Below are positions 34,950-43,813 of a stretch of DNA of 64,000 nucleotides, in pieces. This stretch comes from Pseudomonas sp. R5-89-07. Lineage in GTDB: Bacteria > Pseudomonadota > Gammaproteobacteria > Pseudomonadales > Pseudomonadaceae. The notes below the pieces were generated by a model. The model saw only the letters and a list, made by a program, of their open reading frames with translations, was not told the origin of the DNA and ran no database searches. Location: contig NZ_CP027727.1 of NCBI RefSeq assembly GCF_003851685.1, positions 4,092,001 through 4,156,000 of the forward strand. Reading direction: 5' to 3'. The position numbers were made by a program, and so were the translations under genes. The stretch's first letter is position 1; every line of letters begins with the position of its first letter.

Positions 34950-35762
34950 TTGGCCAAGATTCTCGTGGTTACATCCGGCAAGGGTGGTGTGGGTAAGACC
35001 ACCACCAGCGCCGCTATCGGTACCGGCCTCGCTCTGCGCGGCCACAAGACAGTCATCGTCGACTTCGACGTCGGTTTGCGTAACCTCGACCTGATCATGG
35101 GCTGCGAACGCCGCGTAGTGTACGACTTCGTCAACGTGGTCAACGGCGAAGCCAACCTGCAACAGGCCCTGATCAAGGACAAGCGCCTTGAGAACCTGTA
35201 TGTGCTGGCCGCCAGCCAGACCCGTGACAAAGACGCGCTGACCAAGGAAGGCGTAGGCAAGGTTCTTGCCGAGCTGAAAGAAACCTTCGAATACGTGGTG
35301 TGCGACTCCCCGGCCGGTATCGAAACCGGTGCTCACCTGGCGATGTACTTCGCCGATGAAGCCATCGTCGTGACCAACCCGGAAGTGTCCTCGGTACGTG
35401 ACTCCGACCGTATGCTCGGCCTGCTGGCCAGCAAGTCCAAGCGCGCCGAAGAAGGCCAGGACCCGATCAAGGAACACCTGCTGCTGACCCGCTACAACCC
35501 CGAGCGCGTCAACAACGGCGAAATGCTCGGCGTTGAAGACGTCAAGGAGATCCTCGCGGTGACCCTGCTGGGTGTGATTCCCGAGTCCCAGGCCGTCCTG
35601 AAAGCGTCCAACCAGGGCGTGCCGGTGATTCTCGATGACCAGAGCGACGCCGGCCAGGCGTACAGCGATGCGGTTGATCGCCTGCTGGGCAAGACCGTGG
35701 AACACCGCTTCCTCGATGTGAAGAAGAAGGGCTTCTTCGAGCGTATCTTTGGAGGCAACTAA
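34950..35762 (+). CDS. minD: Septum-site ATPase MinD
   Basis: A 270-residue ParA/MinD ATPase with the deviant Walker A motif GKGGVGKTT at residues 10-18 and the signature DFDVGLRNLDLIMGCERR. The C-terminal amphipathic membrane-targeting helix is KKKGFFERIFG. It starts with TTG at 34950 behind a good AGGGGTG, which is confirmed by the invariant MAKILVVTSG start of the family. It oscillates at the membrane with MinE and recruits MinC. Confidence 0.97.
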   Translation: MAKILVVTSGKGGVGKTTTSAAIGTGLALRGHKTVIVDFDVGLRNLDLIMGCERRVVYDFVNVVNGEANLQQALIKDKRLENLYVLAASQTRDKDALTKEGVGKVLAELKETFEYVVCDSPAGIETGAHLAMYFADEAIVVTNPEVSSVRDSDRMLGLLASKSKRAEEGQDPIKEHLLLTRYNPERVNNGEMLGVEDVKEILAVTLLGVIPESQAVLKASNQGVPVILDDQSDAGQAYSDAVDRLLGKTVEHRFLDVKKKGFFERIFGGN

Positions 35763-35765
35763 ACA

Positions 35766-36020
35766 ATGAAATTTCTCGACTTCTTTCGTGCCAACAAAAA
35801 GCCAAGCACCGCGTCGGTCGCGAAAGAGCGTCTACAGATCATCGTGGCGCACGAACGCGGCCAACGCAGCACCCCGGACTACCTGCCAGCCTTGCAGAAG
35901 GAGCTGGTCGAGGTGATCCGCAAGTACGTCAATATCGGCAACGATGACGTGCATGTCGCCCTGGAAAATGACGGCAGTTGCTCGATTCTGGAACTCAATA
36001 TCACCCTGCCTGATCGTTAA
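35766..36020 (+). CDS. minE: MinE topological specificity factor
   Basis: An 84-residue protein. It has the N-terminal membrane/MinD-binding region [31 protein letters not shown] and the C-terminal dimer domain ending [10 protein letters not shown]. It stimulates MinD ATP hydrolysis at the poles. It begins three bases after the minD stop, so it is in the same operon. Confidence 0.97.
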   Translation: MKFLDFFRANKKPSTASVAKERLQIIVAHERGQRSTPDYLPALQKELVEVIRKYVNIGNDDVHVALENDGSCSILELNITLPDR

Positions 36021-36037
36021 TCGAACAGGCGGCCGCC

Positions 36038-36091
36038 ACGGCGGCTCGCTCACCTGATCCCCTTGCGGGAACCGGGTGGGCGAGCCGCCGT
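36038..36091 (+). other. Strong hairpin between minE and rluA
   Basis: ACGGCGGCTCGC pairs perfectly with GCGAGCCGCCGT, extended by CACC/GGTG, around a 20-base loop. There is no T-run, so a classic terminator is unlikely. It could protect the 3' end of the min transcript or act as a weak stop, and it lies 25 bases before the rluA start. Confidence 0.6.
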
Positions 36092-36115
36092 TGGCGTTTG
36101 TTACGAGGCTGTTTA

Positions 36116-36751
36116 ATGCCGCTGTCCAATATCCATATCCTGCATCAGGACGACGCTGTCCTGGTGGTGAACAAGCCAACCCTGCTGCTCTCGGTGCCCG
36201 GCCGGGCCGACGACAACAAGGACTGCCTGATCACCCGCCTGCAGGAAAACGGCTACCCCGAAGCCCGCATCGTCCATCGCCTGGACTGGGAAACCTCGGG
36301 CATCATCCTGCTGGCACGTGACGCGGACACCCACCGCGAACTGTCCCGCCAGTTTCATGACCGCGAAACGGAAAAGGCCTACACCGCGTTGGCCTGGGGC
36401 CAGCCGGAACTGGACAGCGGCAGCATCGACTTGCCCTTGCGCTATGACCCGCCGACCAAGCCACGCCATGTGGTGGACCACGAATTCGGCAAGCACGCGC
36501 TGACCTTCTGGAAGGTGCTGGAACGTTGCGGCGACTGGTGCCGCGTCGAGCTGACGCCCATCACTGGGCGCTCGCACCAACTGCGTGTGCACATGCTGTC
36601 TATCGGCCATCCGCTGCTCGGTGACGGCCTGTACGCCCATGAACAAGCCCTCGCCGCCTGGCCGCGCCTGTGCCTGCACGCAAGCATGCTGAGCTTTACC
36701 CATCCGCAAAGCGGCGAGCGCTTGCGTTTCGAGTGCCCAGCGCCCTTCTAA
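36116..36751 (+). CDS. rluA: RluA-family pseudouridine synthase
   Basis: A 211-residue pseudouridine synthase with the catalytic Asp in the motif VHRLDWETSGI (near residue 55) and the downstream TGRSHQLRVHM. The small size without an S4 domain fits RluA, which modifies 23S rRNA U746 and some tRNAs. The ATG at 36116 follows GAGG; an upstream in-frame start at 36098 overlaps that site. The same neighbour order (min genes then rluA) is known to me from P. aeruginosa. Confidence 0.88.
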   Translation: MPLSNIHILHQDDAVLVVNKPTLLLSVPGRADDNKDCLITRLQENGYPEARIVHRLDWETSGIILLARDADTHRELSRQFHDRETEKAYTALAWGQPELDSGSIDLPLRYDPPTKPRHVVDHEFGKHALTFWKVLERCGDWCRVELTPITGRSHQLRVHMLSIGHPLLGDGLYAHEQALAAWPRLCLHASMLSFTHPQSGERLRFECPAPF

Positions 36752-36768
36752 AGCTGTAAACACAGTAC

Positions 36769-36860
36769 ATGTGGGAGGGGGCTTGTCCCCGATAGCAGTG
36801 GGTCAGCTAAGACATTGGCTGACTGATACACCGCAATCGGGGGCAAGCCCCCTCCCACAT
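36769..36860. repeat. REPIN (GGGGGCTTGCCCCC class)
   Basis: An inverted REP pair of 92 bases; the centre also contains GTCAGCTAA/TTGGCTGAC. It lies between rluA and the M18 peptidase gene. The left unit has CTTGTCCCC, a one-base change in the hairpin. Confidence 0.88.
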
Positions 36861-36935
36861 TTTGTTCTGTGTGAGTTCTAGACACCGAGTCAAACCAATA
36901 CGGTAAACTCCGCGCATTGCTGTCTGGAGCTATTT

Positions 36936-38225
36936 ATGCGCGAAGCGTTGAATCAAGGCCTGATCGACTTCCTCAAGGCCTCCCCCACTCCTTTTCATGC
37001 CACTGCTGCCCTGGCCCAGCGCCTGGAAGCGGCCGGTTACCAGCGTCTCGACGAGCGTGACACCTGGGCCACCGAAGCCAACGGTCGCTATTACGTGACC
37101 CGTAACGACTCTTCGATCATCGCGTTCAAACTGGGCCGCCATTCGCCACTGCAGGACGGCATCCGCATGGTCGGCGCCCACACCGACAGCCCGTGCCTGC
37201 GGGTCAAGCCTCAGCCCGAGCTGCAACGCCAGGGTTTCTGGCAGTTGGGCGTGGAAGTTTACGGTGGTGCATTGCTGGCCCCGTGGTTCGACCGCGACCT
37301 GTCCCTGGCCGGCCGCGTCACGTTCCGTCGTGATGGCAAGGTCGAAAGCCAGCTGATCGACTTCAAGCTGCCGATCGCCATCATTCCCAACCTGGCCATT
37401 CACCTCAACCGTGAAGCCAACCAGGGCTGGGCGATCAATGCCCAGACCGAACTGCCGCCAATCCTCGCGCAATTTGCCGGTGACGAGCGCGTGGACTTTC
37501 GCGCCGTACTCACCGAACAACTGGCTCGCGAGCATGGGCTGAATGCCGATGTGGTGCTCGATTACGAGCTGAGCTTCTACGACACCCAAAGCGCTGCGGT
37601 GATTGGCCTCAATGGCGACTTCATCGCCGGGGCACGCCTGGACAACCTGCTGTCGTGCTACGCCGGGCTGCAAGCCCTGCTCACCAGCGACACCGATGAA
37701 ACCTGCGTGCTGGTGTGCAACGACCATGAAGAAGTCGGCTCCTGCTCGGCTTGCGGCGCCGATGGCCCGATGCTGGAACAGACCCTGCGCCGTTTGCTGC
37801 CGGAAGGTGAAGAGTTCGTACGCACCATTCAGAAATCCCTGTTGGTGTCCGCGGACAACGCCCATGGCGTGCACCCCAACTATGCCGAGAAACACGACGC
37901 CAACCACGGCCCCAAGCTCAACGCCGGCCCGGTGATCAAGGTCAACAGCAACCAGCGCTACGCCACCAACAGCGAAACCGCAGGGTTCTTCCGCCACCTG
38001 TGCATGGCCCAGGAAGTACCGGTGCAAAGCTTTGTGGTGCGCAGCGACATGGGCTGTGGCTCGACGATCGGCCCGATCACCGCCAGCCACCTGGGCGTGC
38101 GCACCGTAGACATCGGCCTGCCGACGTTTGCCATGCATTCGATTCGTGAACTGTGTGGCAGTCATGACTTGGCGCATCTGGTCAAGGTATTGGGCGCGTT
38201 TTACGCCAGCCGCGATCTGCCCTGA
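36936..38225 (+). CDS. apeB: M18-family aminopeptidase
   Basis: A 429-residue di-zinc aminopeptidase of the M18 family. Metal-site regions are [14 protein letters not shown] (residues about 78-91), [15 protein letters not shown] (about 230) and [16 protein letters not shown] (about 262). The C-terminal [16 protein letters not shown] is also typical. It removes acidic or neutral N-terminal residues from peptides in the cytoplasm. It is monocistronic between two REPINs. Confidence 0.93.
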   Translation: MREALNQGLIDFLKASPTPFHATAALAQRLEAAGYQRLDERDTWATEANGRYYVTRNDSSIIAFKLGRHSPLQDGIRMVGAHTDSPCLRVKPQPELQRQGFWQLGVEVYGGALLAPWFDRDLSLAGRVTFRRDGKVESQLIDFKLPIAIIPNLAIHLNREANQGWAINAQTELPPILAQFAGDERVDFRAVLTEQLAREHGLNADVVLDYELSFYDTQSAAVIGLNGDFIAGARLDNLLSCYAGLQALLTSDTDETCVLVCNDHEEVGSCSACGADGPMLEQTLRRLLPEGEEFVRTIQKSLLVSADNAHGVHPNYAEKHDANHGPKLNAGPVIKVNSNQRYATNSETAGFFRHLCMAQEVPVQSFVVRSDMGCGSTIGPITASHLGVRTVDIGLPTFAMHSIRELCGSHDLAHLVKVLGAFYASRDLP

Positions 38226-38249
38226 TCTCAGGACCGAATGCGCTCAAAA

Positions 38250-38340
38250 ATGTGGGAGGGGGCTTGCCCCCGATTGCTGTGCTTCAGACAAAAATACATT
38301 GACTGACACTCTGCCATCGGGGGCAAGCCCCCTCCCACAT
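38250..38340. repeat. REPIN (GGGGGCTTGCCCCC class)
   Basis: A 91-base inverted REP pair just after the M18 peptidase stop. The centre (TGACTGACACTCTGCC) is close to that of the copy at 7282. Confidence 0.9.
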
Positions 38341-38432
38341 TGGTTATGTGTTCACCTGATCCATATCACCTGCATTTCCCATAATCCGACCTAGACTTGT
38401 CAGTATTCCCACTCTGACAAGGCCGTCGCACC

Positions 38433-38609
38433 ATGATCTCCATGTCCTCCTTCCACGCCATGCTTATCCCTATCCTGATCGGCATGATCATGCTCGCCGT
38501 CGGCTTCAACTTTCGCGACAAGCCCCTTGGCGTATTCGGCATGTGGGTCGGCATGCTGCTGATCCTGGGTACCGTGGTGTACAAGATCCTTGCCAAACTG
38601 GCGGAATGA
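38433..38609 (+). CDS. 58-residue two-helix membrane protein
   Basis: A short gene (start MISMSSFHAML) with two hydrophobic helices, about residues 10-26 (LIPILIGMIMLAVGF) and 35-52 (VFGMWVGMLLILGTVVY). A short RDKP turn joins them, and the end is KILAKLAE. It has a full start and stop, and its codons look like those of its neighbours. It lies 72 bases before the MscS-type gene on the same strand. The function is unknown; an alternative ATG four codons in is possible. Confidence 0.65.
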   Translation: MISMSSFHAMLIPILIGMIMLAVGFNFRDKPLGVFGMWVGMLLILGTVVYKILAKLAE

Positions 38610-38681
38610 CAAATGCGCTCGCATCTGGCATAGCGGCCTCGTACACTCGGTCAATTCGTCGTTTTCAAGGTTGACCGCCTC

Positions 38682-40850
38682 GTGCTTTCCCGCCTGTTTG
38701 CCCTGCCCTGCTACCTGCTCATTACTCTGCTCACGCTGCTGCCGCTGACGTCAGCCCAAGCCGTGGGTTTGCCCGGTATGCTGGGCAGCTCCACCAAGGC
38801 CCAACCCCAGGCCGAGGTGCCCTTGGGGCAGTCGCTGGACGAGGTGATCAAGACCCTGGAGAACGACCAGCAGCGCACCCAGTTGTTGAGCGACCTGAAG
38901 AAACTGCGCGCCGCCACGCAAAAGGCCCAACCGGCTGCCGAACTCGGTGTGCTGGGCCTGATCGGCAGTACGCTGTCGGGCTTTGAACAACAATTCTCAG
39001 GCGCCGACAGCCCGCTGGGTCGCTGGTCCAATGAGGTCGACCTGGCCAAGGATGAACTCAGTGCGCTGATGCTGCCGGCCAGCGAATGGTTGCCGATCAT
39101 CTTCGGTTTTGCGGTGATCCTGGCGGTGTGGAGCCTGTTGGCCGCCGCGCTGATCTGGCTCAGCCATCGCGTACGCGAACGCTTCGGCCTGCCCGAGGAG
39201 CTGCCGCAACACCCACGCACCTGGGACATGCTGCGCTTCGCCCTGCGCAAGCTGGGCCCGTGGTTGATCGCCCTGGTGATCACGGTTTACCTGAGCTACG
39301 CGCTGCCATCGTCGCTGGGCAAGTCCCTGGCGATGGTGCTGGCTTACGCCCTGGTCGTGGGTACCTGTTTCTCGGCAATCTGCGTGATTGCCTTTTCCCT
39401 GCTGGACGGCCCGCATCGCCACCGCGCCCTGTATATCCTGCGTCATCAGGCCTTCCGCCCACTGTGGTGGATCGGCAGTTTTGCCGCCTTTGGCGAAGCC
39501 TTGAGCGACCCACGGCTGGTCGCGGCGCTCGGCCAGCACCTGGCACACACGGCCGCCACCGTAGCGAATGTGATGGCGGCGCTGTCCACGGGGGTATTTA
39601 TCCTACGGTTCCGTCGACCGATTGCCCACCTGATCCGCAACCAGCCGCTGTCGCGTCGCCTGACGCGTCGCGCCCTCACCGATACCCTGTCGATTATCGG
39701 CACCTTCTGGTACTTGCCGGCGCTGTTGCTGGTGGGCATTTCGCTGTTCGCCACCTTTCTGTCCGCCGGCGACACCAGCACCGCCCTGCGCCAATCGCTG
39801 CTGTGCACGGTGCTGTTGGTGTTGTGCATGGTGATCAACGGGCTGGTGCGGCGCCACGCGCTCAAACCGCAACGCGGGCACAAGCGCCATGCACTGTACT
39901 CCGACCGCCTGAAAAGCTTCGTCTACACCCTGGCGCACCTGCTGGTGTGGCTGGTGTTCATTGAACTGGGCCTGCGCGTGTGGGGCCTGTCGCTGATTCG
40001 CTTTACCGAAGGCGACGGCCATGAAATCAGCGTCAAGCTGTTCAGCCTCGGCGGCACCTTGCTGTTTGCCTGGCTGATCTGGATCCTCAGCGACACCGCG
40101 ATCCACCACGCCCTGACCCGCTCGCGCAAAGGCCTGGCCAACGCGCGTGCGCAAACCATGATGCCGTTGATCCGCAACGTGCTGTTCATCACCATCTTTA
40201 TCATCGCCGCCATCGTCGCCCTGGCGAACATGGGCATGAACGTCACGCCACTGCTGGCCGGTGCCGGTGTGATCGGCCTGGCGATCGGTTTCGGTGCGCA
40301 GTCGCTGGTGGCCGACTTGATCACCGGCCTGTTCATCATTATCGAAGACTCCCTGGCCATCGATGACTACGTGGACGTCGGCGGTCACCTCGGCACCGTC
40401 GAAGGGCTGACCATCCGCACCGTGCGCCTGCGCGATATCGACGGCATCGTGCACACCATTCCCTTCAGCGAAATCAAGAGCATCAAGAACTACTCGCGCG
40501 AATTCGGCTACGCGATCTTCCGCGTGGCGATCCCCTACAACATGGAGATCGACGACGCGATCAAGCTGATGCGCGATGTCGGCCATGCCATGCGCAATGA
40601 CCCCCTGCAACGCCGCAATATCTGGTCGCCGCTGGAGATCCAGGGCGTGGAGAGTTTCGAATCAGGCAGCGCCATCCTGCGCGCGCGGTTCAAGACGGCG
40701 CCGATCAAGCAGTGGGAAGTGTCGCGGGCGTTCAACCTGTCACTCAAGCGGCATCTGGATGAAGCCGGGCTGGACCTGGCGACACCGCGCTTGAGTGTGC
40801 AGGTGGTGACGAGCGCATCTGGCGCATTGGAGAAAGAGAAGAGCCTCTAG
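38682..40850 (+). CDS. Large MscS-family mechanosensitive channel
   Basis: A 722-residue protein starting with GTG at 38682. It has a signal peptide (residues about 1-26, ending TSAQA), a periplasmic N-terminal part (27-130) and several extra membrane helices (from about 140). The MscS core follows, with the pore-lining Gly/Ala-rich helix GVIGLAIGFGAQSLVADLITG (about 530-550) and the beta-domain motif IDDYVDVGGHLGTVEG. The size and extra helices are like the larger MscS homologues rather than MscS itself. It should release solutes under membrane tension. Confidence 0.9.
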   Translation: MLSRLFALPCYLLITLLTLLPLTSAQAVGLPGMLGSSTKAQPQAEVPLGQSLDEVIKTLENDQQRTQLLSDLKKLRAATQKAQPAAELGVLGLIGSTLSGFEQQFSGADSPLGRWSNEVDLAKDELSALMLPASEWLPIIFGFAVILAVWSLLAAALIWLSHRVRERFGLPEELPQHPRTWDMLRFALRKLGPWLIALVITVYLSYALPSSLGKSLAMVLAYALVVGTCFSAICVIAFSLLDGPHRHRALYILRHQAFRPLWWIGSFAAFGEALSDPRLVAALGQHLAHTAATVANVMAALSTGVFILRFRRPIAHLIRNQPLSRRLTRRALTDTLSIIGTFWYLPALLLVGISLFATFLSAGDTSTALRQSLLCTVLLVLCMVINGLVRRHALKPQRGHKRHALYSDRLKSFVYTLAHLLVWLVFIELGLRVWGLSLIRFTEGDGHEISVKLFSLGGTLLFAWLIWILSDTAIHHALTRSRKGLANARAQTMMPLIRNVLFITIFIIAAIVALANMGMNVTPLLAGAGVIGLAIGFGAQSLVADLITGLFIIIEDSLAIDDYVDVGGHLGTVEGLTIRTVRLRDIDGIVHTIPFSEIKSIKNYSREFGYAIFRVAIPYNMEIDDAIKLMRDVGHAMRNDPLQRRNIWSPLEIQGVESFESGSAILRARFKTAPIKQWEVSRAFNLSLKRHLDEAGLDLATPRLSVQVVTSASGALEKEKSL

Positions 40851-40867
40851 AAGGCAGCACTGTCCAA

Positions 40868-40958
40868 ATGTGGGAGGGGGCTTGCCCCCGATGGCGGTGG
40901 GTCAGCTGAAAATAAGCTGACTGACAGACCGCTATCGGGGGCTTGCCCCCTCCCACAT
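40868..40958. repeat. REPIN (GGGGGCTTGCCCCC class)
   Basis: A 91-base inverted pair between the convergent ends of the MscS-type and MbtH genes. In the right unit the hairpin loop reads CTTG rather than CAAG, so that loop is flipped. Confidence 0.9.
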
Positions 40959-40972
40959 TGAATCCATGGTGT

Positions 40973-41194
40973 TCAGGCGATTGCCGCGCCATCCATTTTT
41001 TGACGCAGGCTCAGCGGGCGCATATCTGTCCAGGTCTCTTCGATATAGGCCAGGCACTCTTTCTTGAAGCCGCTCTTGCCCACGGTGCGCCAGCCGTCCG
41101 GCACAGCCTTGTAGTCGGGCCAGATCGAGTATTGCTCTTCGTGGTTGACCACTACCTGAAACAGGATGTCGTCGCGGTCAAATACTGAGGTCAT
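40973..41194 (-). CDS. MbtH-like NRPS helper protein
   Basis: A 73-residue MbtH-family protein. It carries the conserved pattern [19 protein letters not shown] and [19 protein letters not shown]. These proteins bind adenylation domains and are needed for the solubility or activity of many NRPS enzymes, here most likely the pyoverdine synthetases including PvdL. It is downstream of pvdH on the same strand across 82 bases that hold a weak iron-starvation-box-like sequence. Confidence 0.95.
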   Translation of the reverse strand: MTSVFDRDDILFQVVVNHEEQYSIWPDYKAVPDGWRTVGKSGFKKECLAYIEETWTDMRPLSLRQKMDGAAIA

Positions 41195-41255
41195 TGCTGT
41201 TCTCCGTCGTCCAAAGGCTGGCGGCGCACCATGCGCCGCACTGATATCTGTAGAA

Positions 41256-41279
41256 ACGTACCAAGGGCCAGAAAAATTA
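41256..41279 (-). promoter_or_regulatory. Weak iron-starvation-box-like sequence before mbtH
   Basis: On the minus strand TAATT is followed by 16 bases and CGT, against the PvdS pattern TAAAT-N16-CGT. It overlaps the pvdH stop codon. One of five -35 bases differs and the flanking CCC is missing, so it may be inactive. Confidence 0.3.
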
Positions 41280-42677
41280 GAGCCCGGCGAGCGCCGCCGC
41301 CAAGGCGCGCCCGAAGATCTCGGCGACCTGGTCGACCTCAGCGGCGGTGATCACCAGCGGCGGCAGGAAGCGCACCACGCTGCCATGCCGACCGCCCAGC
41401 TCGAGAATCAGGCCGCGCTTGAGGCATTCACGTTGCACCAGCGGCGCGAGCTGACGATGCACGGGCGGGTGGCCCTGGATGTCGCGCGTGCCATCCAGGT
41501 CTACCAGCTCCACGCCGAGCATCAGCCCACGCCCGCGAATATCCCCCAGTTGTGGGAAGTCGCGCTGCAGTAGGCGCAGGTGTTCGCCCAGGCGCTCGCC
41601 CATCACCGCCGCATGCCCGGCCAGGTCGTGTTCCTTGAGGTAGCGCATCACCGCGGAACCGGCCGCCATTGCCATTTGATTGCCGCGGAAGGTCCCGGCA
41701 TGGGCACCCGGCAGCCAGGTGTCGAGCCAGTCGCGGTACACCACCACCGCCAGCGGCAGGCTGCCGCCGATGGCCTTGGACATCACCACCACGTCCGGGA
41801 TGATACCGGCGTGCTCGAAGGCGAACATCTTGCCGGTGCGACCAAAACCGCTCTGGATTTCATCGACGATCAGCGCGACACCCGCCTGTTCGGTGATACG
41901 CCGCAGGCCGCGCAGCCAATCGAGGTCCGCCGGAACCACGCCGCCCTCGCCCTGCACCACTTCAACGATCACCGCCGCTGGCGGCAACACGCCGGCTTCC
42001 GGATCGTTGAGCAGATTTTCCAGGTAATGCAGGTTGACCCGCACGCCCTCTGCACCACCCAGGCCAAACGGGCAACGGTAGTCGTAGGGGAAGGGCAGAA
42101 ACTGCACGCCATTGCCGAGTAATGCGCCCAAAGGCTTCTTCGGCCCGAGGCTGCCCATCAGGCTCAACGCGCCCTGGCTCATGCCGTGATACCCACCCTG
42201 GAACGACAACACCGTACTGCGCCCGGTGGCGGTGCGCACCAGCTTCAGGGCCGCTTCCACCGCATCGGTACCGGTGGGGCCGCAGAACTGGATTTTCGCT
42301 TCTCGCGCCAATTGCGGCGGCAACAGGCCGAACAGGTCTTGCACGAACTGATCCTTGACCGGCGTGGTCAGGTCCAGGGTGTGCAACGGCAACTCATCGC
42401 TCAAGACCTGTTGAATGGCCTGGATCACCACCGGGTGGTTATGGCCGAGCGCCAGGGTGCCGGCGCCGGCCAGGCAATCGATGAAACGGCGGCCTTCCAC
42501 ATCTTCGACGTAGATACCCTTGGCCCGCTTGAGCGCCAGGGGAATGCGCCGAGGGTAACTGCGGGCGTTGGACTCCTGCTGGCGCTGGCGGGCCAGCAAT
42601 GGGCTGTCGTCGAACTGGTAGAGCGTTTCGCTGACGTGCACAGGCGCGGCTTCGATGGGGCTGGTGGCGACTGACAT
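41277..42677 (-). CDS. pvdH: Diaminobutyrate-2-oxoglutarate aminotransferase
   Basis: A 466-residue class III PLP aminotransferase that makes L-2,4-diaminobutyrate from aspartate semialdehyde for pyoverdine. Marks are [21 protein letters not shown], the [18 protein letters not shown] cofactor region and the PLP lysine in [16 protein letters not shown] choose the ATG at 42677. In-frame upstream starts exist, but 42761 would lie inside the iron-starvation promoter at 42756-42779. It supplies the Dab used by the third PvdL module. Confidence 0.93.
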   Translation of the reverse strand: MSVATSPIEAAPVHVSETLYQFDDSPLLARQRQQESNARSYPRRIPLALKRAKGIYVEDVEGRRFIDCLAGAGTLALGHNHPVVIQAIQQVLSDELPLHTLDLTTPVKDQFVQDLFGLLPPQLAREAKIQFCGPTGTDAVEAALKLVRTATGRSTVLSFQGGYHGMSQGALSLMGSLGPKKPLGALLGNGVQFLPFPYDYRCPFGLGGAEGVRVNLHYLENLLNDPEAGVLPPAAVIVEVVQGEGGVVPADLDWLRGLRRITEQAGVALIVDEIQSGFGRTGKMFAFEHAGIIPDVVVMSKAIGGSLPLAVVVYRDWLDTWLPGAHAGTFRGNQMAMAAGSAVMRYLKEHDLAGHAAVMGERLGEHLRLLQRDFPQLGDIRGRGLMLGVELVDLDGTRDIQGHPPVHRQLAPLVQRECLKRGLILELGGRHGSVVRFLPPLVITAAEVDQVAEIFGRALAAALAGL

Positions 42678-42755
42678 CTCTCGATCCCTCAATACGCGGG
42701 TGATGGGGGTCATCCGTGGGGGGTGAGGAACGCGCACGGATTTCATGTTCTGAAG

Positions 42756-42779
42756 ACGCATCAGGCTCGAGGGGATTTA
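42756..42779 (-). promoter_or_regulatory. pvdH: PvdS-type iron-starvation promoter of pvdH
   Basis: On the minus strand CTAAATCCC is followed by CGT, with exactly 16 bases between TAAAT and CGT. This matches the iron-starvation box used by the ECF sigma factor PvdS. Transcription would start near 42748, giving a leader of about 70 bases before the chosen ATG. Confidence 0.8.
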
Positions 42780-42816
42780 GGGGTTTGCTCGGACTTACCG
42801 CTGTATACAGATCAAA

Positions 42817-42906
42817 ATGTGGGAGGGGGCTTGCCCCCGATTGCGGTGTATCAGCCAGCCAATGTTTAGCTGACACACTGCTATCGGGGGCAAGCCCCTC
42901 CCACAT
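42817..42906. repeat. REPIN (GGGGGCTTGCCCCC class)
   Basis: A 90-base inverted pair between the 3' end of the amidase gene and the pvdH promoter. The right unit has lost one C in the hairpin arm compared with its siblings. Confidence 0.9.
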
Positions 42907-42922
42907 TTGAGGGGTGTTTGGC

Positions 42923-43690
42923 TTAAAGCCCGCGGTATTTTTCATTCAGCGCGTACAGGATCGCGCAGGTCTCGGCGTCCAGAAGCCCACTGTAATCGCG
43001 CGCCCGGAAGTGCATTTGAAACGCTCGAGTGCGCTGTTCGAAGGCCTGGCGATTCCATGCCGGTTTGTATCCATAACGCTGGAATGCCCGCTCTACCTCA
43101 ACTTCCGGCGGCAACCCCAGGCAAAACCGGCGCTGGTACATCGCGCGGGTCGCCTCGTCAAACCAGGCCCCTATCCCGGCTTCATGCAGGCGCCGCCAGG
43201 GCAGCCGGGGCCCCGGGTCGCTCTTGCGCCAGTACGCCACATCCGAATGCCCGAGAACATCGACCGGGCAGATGTGCGCGTATCGCTCGAGAATGTCGCG
43301 CACCAGCGCAATCAAAACCTGCACCTGTTCCTCGCGATACGCCGGGAAGGTAAACACGCCTTGGTCATCGCGCGCCAGGTTGACGATTTCGATGCCAATC
43401 GCACGGCTATTGAGGTTATCTCGCCCGTCCCAATGACTCGCCCCGGCATGCCAGGCGCGCTTGTCCTCGGGCACCAGGCGAAACACGCGCAGTTCGTCAT
43501 AGCCGGCGGCGCGGTAAGCGGGCTCATCGGGATCGGGCAGCAGGTAGTGAGCGCTGACCCCGTTCTGCGTCAGCGTGCGCAAGGACGATGCAAAGGGTGC
43601 CGCAGTGTAATGCAGGATCACCTGCCCCACGGGCTCGCCGTTACGTTCGTTGAAATCCCTGGCAGGGAAACTGGTATCGATGACCAACAT
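42923..43690 (-). CDS. AmpD-type N-acetylmuramoyl-L-alanine amidase with PG-binding domain
   Basis: A 255-residue protein of the Amidase_2 family. Zinc-site residues by comparison with AmpD are His27 (ILHYTA), His148 (LGHSD) and Asp158 (KSDPGP), with Glu101 and Lys156 as catalytic helpers. A C-terminal peptidoglycan-binding domain follows (about 185-250, RDYSGLLDAETCAILYAL). This layout is that of AmiD/AmpDh2, which are exported, yet no signal peptide or lipobox is visible from the ATG at 43690 (behind AAGGACGG) or from the upstream start at 43723. Confidence 0.88.
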   Translation of the reverse strand: MLVIDTSFPARDFNERNGEPVGQVILHYTAAPFASSLRTLTQNGVSAHYLLPDPDEPAYRAAGYDELRVFRLVPEDKRAWHAGASHWDGRDNLNSRAIGIEIVNLARDDQGVFTFPAYREEQVQVLIALVRDILERYAHICPVDVLGHSDVAYWRKSDPGPRLPWRRLHEAGIGAWFDEATRAMYQRRFCLGLPPEVEVERAFQRYGYKPAWNRQAFEQRTRAFQMHFRARDYSGLLDAETCAILYALNEKYRGL

Positions 43691-43711
43691 AAGATCCGTC
43701 CTTTTCAGTAC

Positions 43712-43730
43712 GGGCCGAATCATTCGGCCC
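43712..43730. other. Palindromic hairpin before the amidase gene
   Basis: GGGCCGAAT and ATTCGGCCC form a perfect palindrome around one C, 22 bases upstream of the amidase start. It has no T-run on either strand. It may be an operator or a leader hairpin. Confidence 0.45.
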
Positions 43731-43740
43731 TTTCAAGCGC

Positions 43741-43788
43741 AAAAAAATTACCGCCATCCTGAAGGCTTGAGCCTCAGGCGGGCGGTAA
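43741..43788 (-). terminator. Rho-independent terminator of the histidine kinase gene
   Basis: On the minus strand TTACCGCC pairs with GGCGGTAA around an inner CTGA-GGC/GCC-TCAG hairpin and is followed by seven T residues. It begins 26 bases after the kinase stop. Confidence 0.85.
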
Positions 43789-43813
43789 CTATTTGGCACG
43801 TGCAGAAAAGCGA

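Noticed and set aside
42801..42810. CTGTATACAG palindrome upstream of pvdH, at first sight a LexA or purine-type operator
   Set aside because: Too short for a LexA box (which needs CTG-N10-CAG), and its first and last bases differ from the TTGTATACAA sites; it stands alone in an iron-controlled promoter.
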